Assembly (NCBI GenBank): GCA_050692195.1
Contig: JBOGVA010000093.1
Span: forward strand, 7,282 to 71,281
Reading direction: 5' to 3'
Source of the DNA: JBOGVA01 sp050692195
GTDB lineage: Bacteria; Actinomycetota; UBA4738
Length of the DNA stretch: 64,000 nt
Program-made: the position numbers and the translations under genes
Notes under the pieces: generated by a model
The model's input: the letters and a program-made list of their open reading frames with translations, nothing else
Told to the model about the DNA's origin: nothing
Database searches by the model: none
Shown here: in pieces, positions 50,108 through 57,308 of the stretch
Layout: each line of letters opens with the position of its first letter
Numbering within the stretch: the stretch's first letter is position 1

Positions 50108-51733
50108 ATGGCAGCGAAGGTACTGAAGTACGACGAGGACGCCCGGCGGGCTCTGGAGGCGGGGGTCAACAAGCTGGCCGACGCCGTCGCCATCACGCTG
50201 GGGCCCAAGGGCCGAAACGTGGTCCTCGACAAGAAGTGGGGAGCGCCCACCATCACCAACGACGGCGTGACCATCGCCAAGGAGATCGAGCTGGAGGATC
50301 CCTGGGAGAACATGGGGGCCCAGCTCGCCAAGGAGGTCGCCACCAAGACGAACGACGTGGCGGGCGATGGGACCACGACGGCGACGGTGCTGGCCCGGGC
50401 GATGGTGAGGCTCGGCATGAAGAACGTCGCGGCGGGCGCCAACCCGATGGCTCTCAAGCGAGGCATCGAGAGGGGCGTGGCCGCGACGGTCGAGCACCTC
50501 GGAAAGCAGGCCCGTGACGTGGAGGGCAAGGAGGAGATCGCCCACGTGGCGAGCCTCTCCGCGGCCGACCGCCAGATCGGCGAGACCATCGCCGAGGCCT
50601 TCGAGAAGGTCGGCAAGGACGGGGTCATCACCGTCGAGGAGTCGCAGACGTTCGGGATCGAGCTGGAGTTCGTGGAGGGGATGCAGTTCGACAAGGGCTA
50701 CATCTCCCCCTACTTCGTCACCGACCCCGATCGGATGGAGACGGTCTTCGAGGACCCCTACATCATGCTGGTCGGGAAGAAGATCTCGAGCGTGCAGGAC
50801 CTCCTTCCGATCCTGGAGAAGGTCGTCCAGGCAGGGAAGCCGCTCGTGGCGATCGCCGAGGACGTCGAGGGCGAGGCCCTGGCCACTATGGTGGTCAACA
50901 AGATCCGGGGGACCTTCCAGTCGGTGGCGGTCAAGGCTCCGGGCTTCGGAGACCGCCGCAAGGCCATGCTCGAGGACATGGCCATCCTGACCGGTGGCCA
51001 GGTGGTGTCCGAGGAGATCGGGGTGAAGCTGGAGAACGTCGCCCTGGACATGCTGGGGCGGGCTCGCAAGGTCCTCGTGACCAAGGACGACACCACCATC
51101 GTCGAGGGCCAGGGGGATCCGAACGACATCAAGGGCCGGATCAACCAGATCAAGGCCGAGATCGACAAGACCGACTCTGACTGGGATCGGGAGAAGCTCC
51201 AGGAGCGGCTGGCCAAGCTGGCCGGCGGCGTGGCGCTGATCAAGGTCGGCGCTGCCACCGAGATCGAGCTCAAGGAGAAGAAGCACCGGATCGAGGACGC
51301 CGTGTCCGCGACGAGGGCCGCCATCGAGGAGGGAATCGTCCCCGGAGGCGGGGTGGCCCTGATCCGGGCCGAGGAGTCCGTCGATGCCGGCGCGCTGGGC
51401 CTGGAGGGCGACGAGGCCACCGGGGCCAGCATCGTGCGACGCGCGCTCCAGGAGCCGTCCAGGCTCATCGCCGAGAACGCCGGCTTCGAGGGCGGCGTGA
51501 TCGTGGACCGGATCCGTACGGAGTCGGGCGCCACCGGGTTCGACGCGGCCGCGGGCGAATGGGTGGACATGCTGAAGGCCGGGATCATGGATCCTGCCAA
51601 GGTCACCCGCTCGGCGCTCCAGAACGCCGCCTCCATCGCCGGGCTCGTCCTCACCACCGAGAGCGCGGTCGTGGAGAAGCCCGAGGAGGAAGAGGAGAAG
51701 GCGCCAGCCGGCGGCCACGGCCACATGCACTGA
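50108..51733 (+). CDS. groL: Chaperonin GroEL
   Basis: The 541-residue 60-kDa chaperonin. It has the ATP-site motif GDGTTTATVLARA, the apical KISSVQDLLPILE and the hallmark AAIEEGIVPGGGVAL. The C-terminus ends GGHGHMH, a His-rich tail like that of mycobacterial GroEL1-type proteins rather than the GGM repeat. Only this copy is in the window. GGGAGG precedes ATG 50108. Confidence 0.98.
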   Translation: MAAKVLKYDEDARRALEAGVNKLADAVAITLGPKGRNVVLDKKWGAPTITNDGVTIAKEIELEDPWENMGAQLAKEVATKTNDVAGDGTTTATVLARAMVRLGMKNVAAGANPMALKRGIERGVAATVEHLGKQARDVEGKEEIAHVASLSAADRQIGETIAEAFEKVGKDGVITVEESQTFGIELEFVEGMQFDKGYISPYFVTDPDRMETVFEDPYIMLVGKKISSVQDLLPILEKVVQAGKPLVAIAEDVEGEALATMVVNKIRGTFQSVAVKAPGFGDRRKAMLEDMAILTGGQVVSEEIGVKLENVALDMLGRARKVLVTKDDTTIVEGQGDPNDIKGRINQIKAEIDKTDSDWDREKLQERLAKLAGGVALIKVGAATEIELKEKKHRIEDAVSATRAAIEEGIVPGGGVALIRAEESVDAGALGLEGDEATGASIVRRALQEPSRLIAENAGFEGGVIVDRIRTESGATGFDAAAGEWVDMLKAGIMDPAKVTRSALQNAASIAGLVLTTESAVVEKPEEEEEKAPAGGHGHMH

Positions 51734-51756
51734 ACGCGCCGAAACACAGGAGCGTA

Positions 51757-51795
51757 ACGAAGGGGCAGGTTCATGACCTGCCCCTTCGTATATAT
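51757..51795 (+). terminator. Terminator after groEL
   Basis: A perfect 14-bp stem, ACGAAGGGGCAGGT (51757-51770) with ACCTGCCCCTTCGT (51776-51789), has a TCATG loop and is followed by the AT-rich TATATAT rather than a pure T-tract. It sits 24 nt after the groEL stop and before the convergent secreted-protein gene, so it probably ends groESL transcription. Confidence 0.85.
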
Positions 51796-51836
51796 GGAAC
51801 GCAGGGAGGCCGCGGCCGCGCCCCCCGCTAGCTGCC

Positions 51837-52604
51837 CTAGACCGTGTCCTGATCGTTCTCCAGCGTCCGGTTCTCGTACGTGAAGAGGTCGTAGTGGGCC
51901 TCCCCGCAGGAAGTCGGGGCAAATGAACACGAGTCGTCCACCAGCGAACCGGAGATGACTCGATGGTTGGGGAAGCCTGTCATGATGAATGCCTCGGCGG
52001 TGTCCCAGGTCATCGTCATTCCGCCACCGAGCTGCGACAGGTCCCAGCGCCCGATGTTGTCCGTCATGTCGATGATGTCCCACTCGCCGGTGATGCAGCC
52101 GGTCCCGAACGGAGCGTGCCCGACGTAGCCGAACGCATTTGCGTCGAAATCCCCGTCGCCGTCCGTGTCGATCGCCACTTGGATTCGAGGTGAGCCGCCC
52201 GAGCACGTGCGGGGCGCCATCGGGAAGAAGTACTTGAGGTTGATCTGGTGGTCGAGCGCCCCGATCTTGAAGCCGGGGGGCGTGTTCCTAAACGCGACGC
52301 CGATCCCTGCGGGATAAGCCATCGTGGTGACGACCGAGATCGTATCGTTCGTCGGATTCTGCGGATCCTGGTCGTCCAACATCGCGAACAGGAGCTCGAA
52401 CTTGTGGCCAAGCCCCGGAAGCTCCTCCTGCGTACTTTCCGGATTGCTCAAGGGCCCCAGATCGGTAGTGGCCAAGACGAGCTTTCCGATCCAATCGGGA
52501 ATTTCGTTGTCCTCCGCTTGCCCAGCCGGCATCATGGCCAGCAGAATCAGCAGAGCGAGCAGCGGGATGGCGAAGCGCGGTCGGATTGTCCTTTTCGTCT
52601 TCAT
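51837..52604 (-). CDS. Secreted hypothetical protein with Asp-rich loop
   Basis: A 255-residue predicted exported protein. The start ATG 52604 has GAGGGGG 7 nt upstream and begins a Sec signal peptide (MKTKRTIRPRF, then IPLLALLILLAMMP, cleavage near AGQA). The mature part contains DTDGDGDFDANAF, similar to calcium-binding EF-hand or thrombospondin type 3 loops, and four Cys in pairs. I recognise no family. The IS element lies upstream of it, 163 bp before the start. Confidence 0.75.
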   Translation of the reverse strand: MKTKRTIRPRFAIPLLALLILLAMMPAGQAEDNEIPDWIGKLVLATTDLGPLSNPESTQEELPGLGHKFELLFAMLDDQDPQNPTNDTISVVTTMAYPAGIGVAFRNTPPGFKIGALDHQINLKYFFPMAPRTCSGGSPRIQVAIDTDGDGDFDANAFGYVGHAPFGTGCITGEWDIIDMTDNIGRWDLSQLGGGMTMTWDTAEAFIMTGFPNHRVISGSLVDDSCSFAPTSCGEAHYDLFTYENRTLENDQDTV

Positions 52605-52759
52605 CGAAGACCCCCTCACTCTCCTGCTTCCTACTGAGTCGTTGGTCCGCAGCAACCCAAAGGCCTGGGTCCCCGAACGATGCATCCACCTCCTCCCCGC
52701 GCTGGAGAGGCCGGGCTGCCGCCGGATCGCCGCATGGTAACTAGTGCTGGGTATGCAGT

Positions 52760-52790
52760 CAAATGAGGGGGGTTATCCCGTTGACACAAC
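52760..52790 (+). repeat. Left target duplication and left terminal inverted repeat
   Basis: The 8-bp target duplication CAAATGAG (52760-52767) is followed by the 23-bp left TIR (52768-52790), starting GGGGGTTATCC and ending TTGACACAAC. It matches the right TIR at 21 of 23 positions; the two differences are adjacent (CG versus AC). Confidence 0.92.
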
Positions 52791-52824
52791 TTAGCCTAAC
52801 CAGTCCGTGCTACGATTCGGCGCG

Positions 52825-53412
52825 ATGGCAACGCTGTGGAAGTTGCTCCGGTGGGCTGGGGCCACAGTGAGCGGGCTCATGACGTTCTTTGGCGTGTCAG
52901 GTATCCAGGTGACCGACTGGTTCGGAAACCATCAGGAACTCTTGCGAACTCTATTAGTCTTTTTTGGGGCCATCGGGTTCCTTGCCTTTACAGTGGGTCC
53001 GAAGCTATATCGCCGCTCCGACTTCGCCACCAAGGCCGCGAGCCCGCGCTTTGAAGGTCGAAACGTTCACCCCGAAAGGAACGACTGGATACCGGGGCAC
53101 GAAACCGACCCCGAGGGGGGACTCGTTCTGACCCTGGAGAAACGCGCATTCGGAGAGTTTGACCACCTCGTTTGCTTTGTCACGGATGAGAACGATGCGA
53201 TGGCGGCGGAGCATGCCGCGACCGTAGGGATCGACAACCCGTTTCCCCCTCAGCAGGGTACGTCCATCGGCTGGCACACACTCCGTGTCCCGTACCCGGA
53301 GCGTTTCGATGATGCCTTCGATCTCCCCGTGGGTCGCCCTTGCTTCGTGTTCTGGATGGACAAGGGCTCGCCGCAATGGGTCGCTGTCTACGAGGTCACT
53401 CGTGTTGCGTAG
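52825..53412 (+). CDS. IS passenger: two-TM protein of unknown function
   Basis: A 195-residue protein inside the IS but unrelated to transposition motifs. Two N-terminal hydrophobic helices (about 8-25 and 38-57) precede a soluble domain with HLVCFVTDENDAM, GWHTLRVPYPERFD and VGRPCFVFWMDKGSPQWVAVYEV. ATG 52825 follows the -10-like TACGAT (52811-52816) by 8 nt, suggesting leaderless expression; GTG 52807 is an alternative. It is convergent with the transposase, with a 17-nt 3' overlap. No family recognised. Confidence 0.7.
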   Translation: MATLWKLLRWAGATVSGLMTFFGVSGIQVTDWFGNHQELLRTLLVFFGAIGFLAFTVGPKLYRRSDFATKAASPRFEGRNVHPERNDWIPGHETDPEGGLVLTLEKRAFGEFDHLVCFVTDENDAMAAEHAATVGIDNPFPPQQGTSIGWHTLRVPYPERFDDAFDLPVGRPCFVFWMDKGSPQWVAVYEVTRVA

Positions 53413-54412
53413 CGGTCAATTCCTCGTAGGACAGCGCGTCGGCCTTGATGAGCGCGAGCAGCGTGTCCCGAAACAGGTAGGGGTTCTCGCGGTTATTGAA
53501 CCGGAAGCTGAATTCGTCCAGGTAGGCGGGCAGGTGTTTGGCGGAAAGCTGGTGGTAGCTTCCGATGATGGACCGCTTAAGCAGAGACCACGCCGACTCC
53601 ACGTTTTGAGTCCCCACGTCGCCGCGGACCCATTCCTCAGCCGAGTGATCAACCGTCTCATGGCGCGTGTTCGCGTCCGCGATCCCCTTGTAGCCCTTGT
53701 GCTGGTCCGTGTAGATCGCTGTCGCGGTCTCGGCCACAACGTCACGGAGGAAGGAATGCAGGACCCTTGTGGTGGCTTGGGTCCCGCGCTTGGTGGCGCG
53801 GAGCCTGATCCTGCCGTCTCTCTGGATCGCTCCGAGCACCATCGTCTTGTTGTCGAGAGCGCGCTGATGACCGATGCCCCGCCGCTTCCCGCCGACGTAG
53901 GTCTCGTCCGCCTCCACAATCCCGCTGAGCAATTCGACTGTGGCCTCTTTCATGGCCCATCTGATGCGGTGACACAGATACCAAGCGGTCCCGTAGGAAA
54001 CTTCGAGCGTTCGCTTCAGTTGGTTCGCGCTCATGCCCTTCTTGGACTCGCACATGAGGTAGGTGGCGAGGAACCACTTCCACAGCGGAAGGTGGGAGTC
54101 GTGGAACACAGTCCCGGACTTGACCGAGAATTGGTAGCCGCATGACAGGCAATCGAACTGCTCACGCTTCCCGCGAACCTCGCCCTTCTTGTGCTTCCCG
54201 TCCTTGGTGTCGCGGCGATACCTGGTCGCTGTCTGGATTCGAGAGATACGGTCGAAACCACAGTTTGGGCAACGCACGCCGTCCGGCCAGCGGAGCCCTT
54301 CGAGGTAGGCGCGGCTCCTATCCTCATCAGCGAATTGCTCGATCAGCTTCACAAGGCTCATTGCTCCGCGATCCCTGTTCACCCTTGCGTTGTGCGCCTT
54401 GCTGGCATCCAT
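53396..54412 (-). CDS. IS1595 family transposase (ISXO2-like)
   Basis: A 338-residue transposase. An N-terminal zinc ribbon (CPNCG and CLSCG) precedes the catalytic domain with Asp residues in VEADETYVGGKRR and IYTDQHKGYKG, and the ISXO2-type NVESAWSLLKRSIIGSYHQLSAKH with DEFSFRFNNR. ATG 54412 has GGAGG 10 nt upstream; ATG 54361 (MSLVKLIEQFADED) matches the usual family start and may be used instead. A strong promoter at the right TIR reads toward it. Confidence 0.93.
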   Translation of the reverse strand: MDASKAHNARVNRDRGAMSLVKLIEQFADEDRSRAYLEGLRWPDGVRCPNCGFDRISRIQTATRYRRDTKDGKHKKGEVRGKREQFDCLSCGYQFSVKSGTVFHDSHLPLWKWFLATYLMCESKKGMSANQLKRTLEVSYGTAWYLCHRIRWAMKEATVELLSGIVEADETYVGGKRRGIGHQRALDNKTMVLGAIQRDGRIRLRATKRGTQATTRVLHSFLRDVVAETATAIYTDQHKGYKGIADANTRHETVDHSAEEWVRGDVGTQNVESAWSLLKRSIIGSYHQLSAKHLPAYLDEFSFRFNNRENPYLFRDTLLALIKADALSYEELTATQHE

Positions 54413-54427
54413 CGTTAGGAGTCCTCC

Positions 54428-54595
54428 ATGCCTAGAAAGCCGAAGCAGCCGCAAGAGCTGACCACGGATGAGGCCATGCGTCGGTTGTTCGGGCGGAAGG
54501 GACTAGCCGAGGCGAAACGGGCCGCGAACCCTCCCGAGAAGGGAACCGCCAGAACGCCAAAACGCAAGGTCAAGTCCACTAAGGGACAATTCTAA
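54428..54595 (+). CDS. Small basic ORF at IS right end
   Basis: A 55-residue Lys/Arg-rich product (MPRKPKQPQELTTDEAMRRL..TPKRKVKSTKGQF). ATG 54428 has AGGAG 6 nt upstream and starts only 15 nt from the divergent transposase ATG. It lies wholly inside the IS. The transposase promoter overlaps its stop codon on the other strand, so transposase mRNA would be antisense to it. It may be an accessory or regulatory peptide, or simply unexpressed. Confidence 0.55.
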   Translation: MPRKPKQPQELTTDEAMRRLFGRKGLAEAKRAANPPEKGTARTPKRKVKSTKGQF

Positions 54596-54617
54596 TGACT
54601 AAGCTGTGTTGTGTCAA
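54589..54617 (-). promoter_or_regulatory. TIR-borne transposase promoter
   Basis: On the minus strand TTGACA (54617-54612), part of the right TIR, is followed after 17 nt by TAGAAT (54594-54589), close to the consensus primary-sigma promoter. It points into the element toward the transposase ATG at 54412, giving a leader of about 170 nt. Confidence 0.75.
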
Positions 54618-54638
54618 GTGGATAACCCCCCAAATGAG
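54608..54638 (-). repeat. Right terminal inverted repeat and right target duplication
   Basis: The right TIR occupies 54608-54630 (inward GGGGGTTATCC..TTGACACAAC on the minus strand). The target duplication CAAATGAG follows at 54631-54638, identical to the left copy. Confidence 0.92.
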
Positions 54639-54667
54639 ACTAGTCCCTACGCGAATACGCAAGCTGG

Positions 54668-55318
54668 TCAGGCCACCGCATCGTGGTGGAAGATCGAGCA
54701 GGGCCCTACTCTTGAGCCACCGGCTCGCTGGGGGCCTCCGTCTGCGGCGCCTCGACCGGGTGAACGCCCACGCCGAACTGCCTCTGCCTGCGGGTCCAGG
54801 TGCGCTCGCCCATCTCGGGAGACTCGGCCGGACAGCTTGTCCATTCGCTCGCGCAGGTTGTCGAGGTACTTCTTGGGATCCCCCCTGGACTCCGGGTACG
54901 TCGGATGGAGCGCGATCATCAAGGCGATCTCGCGGCGTATCGCTCCCCACCGGGTAGCGGCCACGCGGTGTTTCTCGGCCCGCTCGGAGAAGCGGAGGAA
55001 CGTCTGGAGGCTGGCCAGGACCGCCGCCGCCACGCTGACCATGCCGACCGTGATGGCGAAGGGAACCGAGCGTTCGTCCTGCAGGGTGGCGAAGACGCTG
55101 GTTCCGACGAACGTGGTGAACATGACCACGGGCACCCCGAGCATCACGTTGTACTTCGCCAACCTTCCGGCGATCAGGTAGTGCGTGGAGGCGCTGGCGG
55201 CGGCTCGGTTGCCCCAGTCCTGGAGGAGCTCGAGGATCGTTGCGGTCCACGGAGACGAGTCGGTCCTTTCGGGCAAGTCGATGCGCTCCTCGGTTGCAGT
55301 GGTCTTGGCCTCATCCAT
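54668..55318 (-). CDS. SLATT-like two-TM protein with apparent 3' frameshift
   Basis: A 216-residue frame. Residues ~30-150 fit a SLATT/DUF4231-type layout: helix with NRAAASASTHYLIAGRL, two TM helices (around VMLGVPVVMFTTFVG and AITVGMVSVAAAVLASL), then FLRFSERAEKHRVAATRWGAIRREI. SLATT proteins are predicted membrane effectors in nucleotide-signalling defence systems. After MDKLS the frame turns into Arg/Gly-rich sequence. Removing one G at 54823-54832 yields a sensible end (AESPEMGERTWTRRQ, HPVEAPQTEAP) stopping at 54706, about 203 residues. No partner nucleotidyltransferase is nearby. Confidence 0.7.
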   Translation of the reverse strand: MDEAKTTATEERIDLPERTDSSPWTATILELLQDWGNRAAASASTHYLIAGRLAKYNVMLGVPVVMFTTFVGTSVFATLQDERSVPFAITVGMVSVAAAVLASLQTFLRFSERAEKHRVAATRWGAIRREIALMIALHPTYPESRGDPKKYLDNLRERMDKLSGRVSRDGRAHLDPQAEAVRRGRSPGRGAADGGPQRAGGSRVGPCSIFHHDAVA

Positions 55319-55412
55319 GGCTCCCCCTAATGGCGCGACATGCCGAGCGTTTTCCCTGAGGCTTGAATTGTCAATACCGGACTTCGGGGGTTCTTGGCGG
55401 CCCCCGGCAGAC

Positions 55413-55811
55413 TCACGGAAGGGGCTGCTCGCGCGAAGAGACGAACAGGCCGTACAGCAGCGCCAGCGAGAAGGCCAGGGCCACAGCCGAGAAAAGCCAC
55501 CACATCAGGCTCGACTGGTTGACCGATAACCCGAACGCGGCGTTCAACAGGACCACGGCCGTAGAGACCGCGGTCATGAACGCGAACGTCCACGACCACC
55601 ACCACAGCTCCTCGATGCGGTGAGCCACCAGCACCATGAGCATGGCCAGGGCGACCGCATGTACGCCGAACAGGCGCAGCCACGCGTATTCCTGGCTCTG
55701 TGGCTGGTCGAACAGTGTGACCAGGACGAATCGGGGGGCCACGGCGATGGCCAACCCTGCAAAGCCCCATACGGCTGCCTGCAGGTAGAGCGTCCGCCTC
55801 AACGCGTTCAC
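55413..55811 (-). CDS. Four-TM membrane protein of unknown function
   Basis: A 132-residue protein, mostly hydrophobic, with about four membrane segments (LQAAVWGFAGLAIAVA, GVHAVALAMLMVLVA, FAFMTAVSTAVVLLNAAF, LFSAVALAFSLALLYGLFV). I place the start at GTG 55811, 9 nt after the minus-strand -10-like TATTGT. The longer upstream frame runs antisense into the phosphodiesterase gene and looks non-coding. No family recognised. Confidence 0.6.
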   Translation of the reverse strand: MNALRRTLYLQAAVWGFAGLAIAVAPRFVLVTLFDQPQSQEYAWLRLFGVHAVALAMLMVLVAHRIEELWWWSWTFAFMTAVSTAVVLLNAAFGLSVNQSSLMWWLFSAVALAFSLALLYGLFVSSREQPLP

Positions 55812-55819
55812 GGCTTCGG

Positions 55820-55872
55820 TACAATACCTGCGCTTCACCGGAGCGCGGAGCCCCAGTGCCCGCGCTCCTTTT
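55820..55872 (+). promoter_or_regulatory. Divergent -10 plus terminator-like hairpin before phosphodiesterase gene
   Basis: TACAATA gives TACAAT on the plus strand (55820-55825) and TATTGT on the minus strand (55826-55821). On the plus side it is followed by a perfect 9-bp stem GGAGCGCGG (55840-55848) with CCGCGCTCC (55860-55868) and TTTT (55869-55872), which looks like an intrinsic terminator only ~10 nt into the transcript. The ribosome site and ATG 55917 lie beyond it. A transcription attenuator is one reading. Confidence 0.5.
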
Positions 55873-55916
55873 CGGAGGTCGTTTCCTCGCGCGAACCATG
55901 CCCGTAGGAAGGAAGG

Positions 55917-57308
55917 ATGGCTCAAGGTCCACGCGTAGCGATCATCGGACTGGACTGCGGGACACCACAGCTCCTGTTCGAGCAGCTCGCCGACGAGATC
56001 CCCAACATCAGCGAGCTGATGGGGCGCGGGATGCACGGGGAGCTGGCCAGCGTAGTCCCTCCCATCACCATCCCGGCGTGGGCCTGCGCCATGTCGGGGA
56101 AGACTCCCGGACAGCTCGGCGTGTACGGCATGCGCAACCGCAAGGACAACAGCTACGAGGGACTCTCCCTGGCCACCAGCGGCGCGATCAATGAGCCACA
56201 GGTATGGGACCTGCTAGGGCGCCGAGGCATGAAGTCCCTCCTCATCGGGGTTCCGCCGGGGTACCCGCCCAGGCCGATCGAGGGCTGGCGCGTCTCGTGC
56301 TTCCTGACCCCGCCCTCGGCCAAGAGCTTCACCTACCCCGAGGAGCTCCGGGCCGAGATCGATGAGGAGCTGGGCGGCAAGGACTACATCTTCGACATAC
56401 CGAAGTATCGGGAGAAGGGCGAGGAGGTCGTGCTGGAGCAGGTCTTCGCCATGACCGAACGCAGGTTCAAGGTGGCCCGCCGGCTGGTGAGGACCAAGCC
56501 GTGGGACTTCTTCATGCTCGTCGAGATGGGGCCGGATCGCCTGCACCACGTCTTCTGGCAGCACTTCGACCCCCAGCACCCGAAGCACGAGCCCGGCAAC
56601 AAGTTCGAGACGGCATTCCAGGACTACTACAGGTACCTGGACAAGGAGGTCGGCTCCCTCCTTGGTGCGCTTCCGGATGATGCCGTGGTCGTCCTGATGT
56701 CAGACCACGGAGCCAGGCGCATGGTGGGTGGCGTGTGCTTCAACGAATGGCTGTCGGCCGAAGGCTATCTTCGGTTCACGAAAGAGTTGGGCGAGCCGAC
56801 GGCTATCTCCCGGGCCCCGGTCGACTGGGGCAACACGGTGGCCTGGGGGGACGGAGGCTACTACGGCCGGCTGTTCCTGAACGTCAAGGGGCGGGAGCCC
56901 GACGGAGTGGTGGAGCCGTCCCGCTACGACGAGGTCCGCGACGAGCTGGCGCAGAAGCTAGAGTCGATGGACGGTCCGGAGGGCGGGAGGCTCGGGACCA
57001 AGGTGTTCAGGCCCCAGGACGTCTACCCCGAGGTCCGCGGCGTCGCGCCCGACCTCATCGTGTATTTCGGAGATCTGGAGTGGCGCTCGGTCGGGCAGGT
57101 GGGGACGGGGGAGATCTTCACCTACGAGAACGACACGGGCCCGGACGGGGCGAACCACGATCCGATGGGAGTGTTCGCCGTCACCGGCGTTCCCGGGCAA
57201 GGGACCGGGCGCCGGGAGGGCCTGCGGCTCGTCGACGTGGGGCCCTCGATCCTTTCGCTGTACGGCCTGGGGGCCCCCGAAGGGGCTCAGGGAAGGAGCT
57301 TCCTGTGA
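55917..57308 (+). CDS. Alkaline-phosphatase-superfamily phosphodiesterase
   Basis: A 463-residue enzyme of the type I phosphodiesterase/nucleotide pyrophosphatase group. Metal-binding and nucleophile regions are visible: AIIGLDCGTPQLL (first Asp), PPITIPAWACAMSGKTPG (candidate Thr nucleophile), EMGPDRLHHVFW (Asp and His), VVVLMSDHGARRM (Asp-His) and DGANHDPMGVF (His). No signal peptide is present, so it is cytosolic. Its stop overlaps cysC in GTGA, which suggests a joint role, perhaps on an adenylylated or sulfated compound; that is inference. Confidence 0.88.
   Translation: MAQGPRVAIIGLDCGTPQLLFEQLADEIPNISELMGRGMHGELASVVPPITIPAWACAMSGKTPGQLGVYGMRNRKDNSYEGLSLATSGAINEPQVWDLLGRRGMKSLLIGVPPGYPPRPIEGWRVSCFLTPPSAKSFTYPEELRAEIDEELGGKDYIFDIPKYREKGEEVVLEQVFAMTERRFKVARRLVRTKPWDFFMLVEMGPDRLHHVFWQHFDPQHPKHEPGNKFETAFQDYYRYLDKEVGSLLGALPDDAVVVLMSDHGARRMVGGVCFNEWLSAEGYLRFTKELGEPTAISRAPVDWGNTVAWGDGGYYGRLFLNVKGREPDGVVEPSRYDEVRDELAQKLESMDGPEGGRLGTKVFRPQDVYPEVRGVAPDLIVYFGDLEWRSVGQVGTGEIFTYENDTGPDGANHDPMGVFAVTGVPGQGTGRREGLRLVDVGPSILSLYGLGAPEGAQGRSFL

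Larger units (their letters stand above)
52768..54630 (-). mobile_element. IS1595/ISXO2-like insertion sequence with passenger gene
   Basis: A complete 1,863-bp element. It has 23-bp imperfect TIRs (21/23), is flanked by the exact 8-bp direct repeat CAAATGAG, the target length known for IS1595-family elements, and contains an ISXO2-like transposase on the minus strand. It also holds a passenger gene for a two-TM protein on the plus strand and a 55-codon ORF at the right end. Intact ends, intact transposase and matching duplications indicate recent insertion. It separates a secreted-protein gene from the SLATT-like gene. Confidence 0.93.

Noticed and set aside
52605..52759. Possible riboswitch upstream of the secreted-protein gene
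   Set aside because: Short complementary segments exist on the minus strand, but none matches a riboswitch consensus I can recall, and no strong extended stem is present.
54579..55250. Separate minus-strand gene overlapping the SLATT-like frame
   Set aside because: The frame is mostly Arg/Pro/Gly-rich; only its short stretch after 54832 is sensible, and that is better explained as the frameshifted end of the SLATT-like gene.
55812..56036. Upstream extension of the four-TM protein into the phosphodiesterase gene
   Set aside because: The extra N-terminal residues are antisense to a conserved metal-binding region and lack a ribosome site; a -10 element sits between it and GTG 55811.
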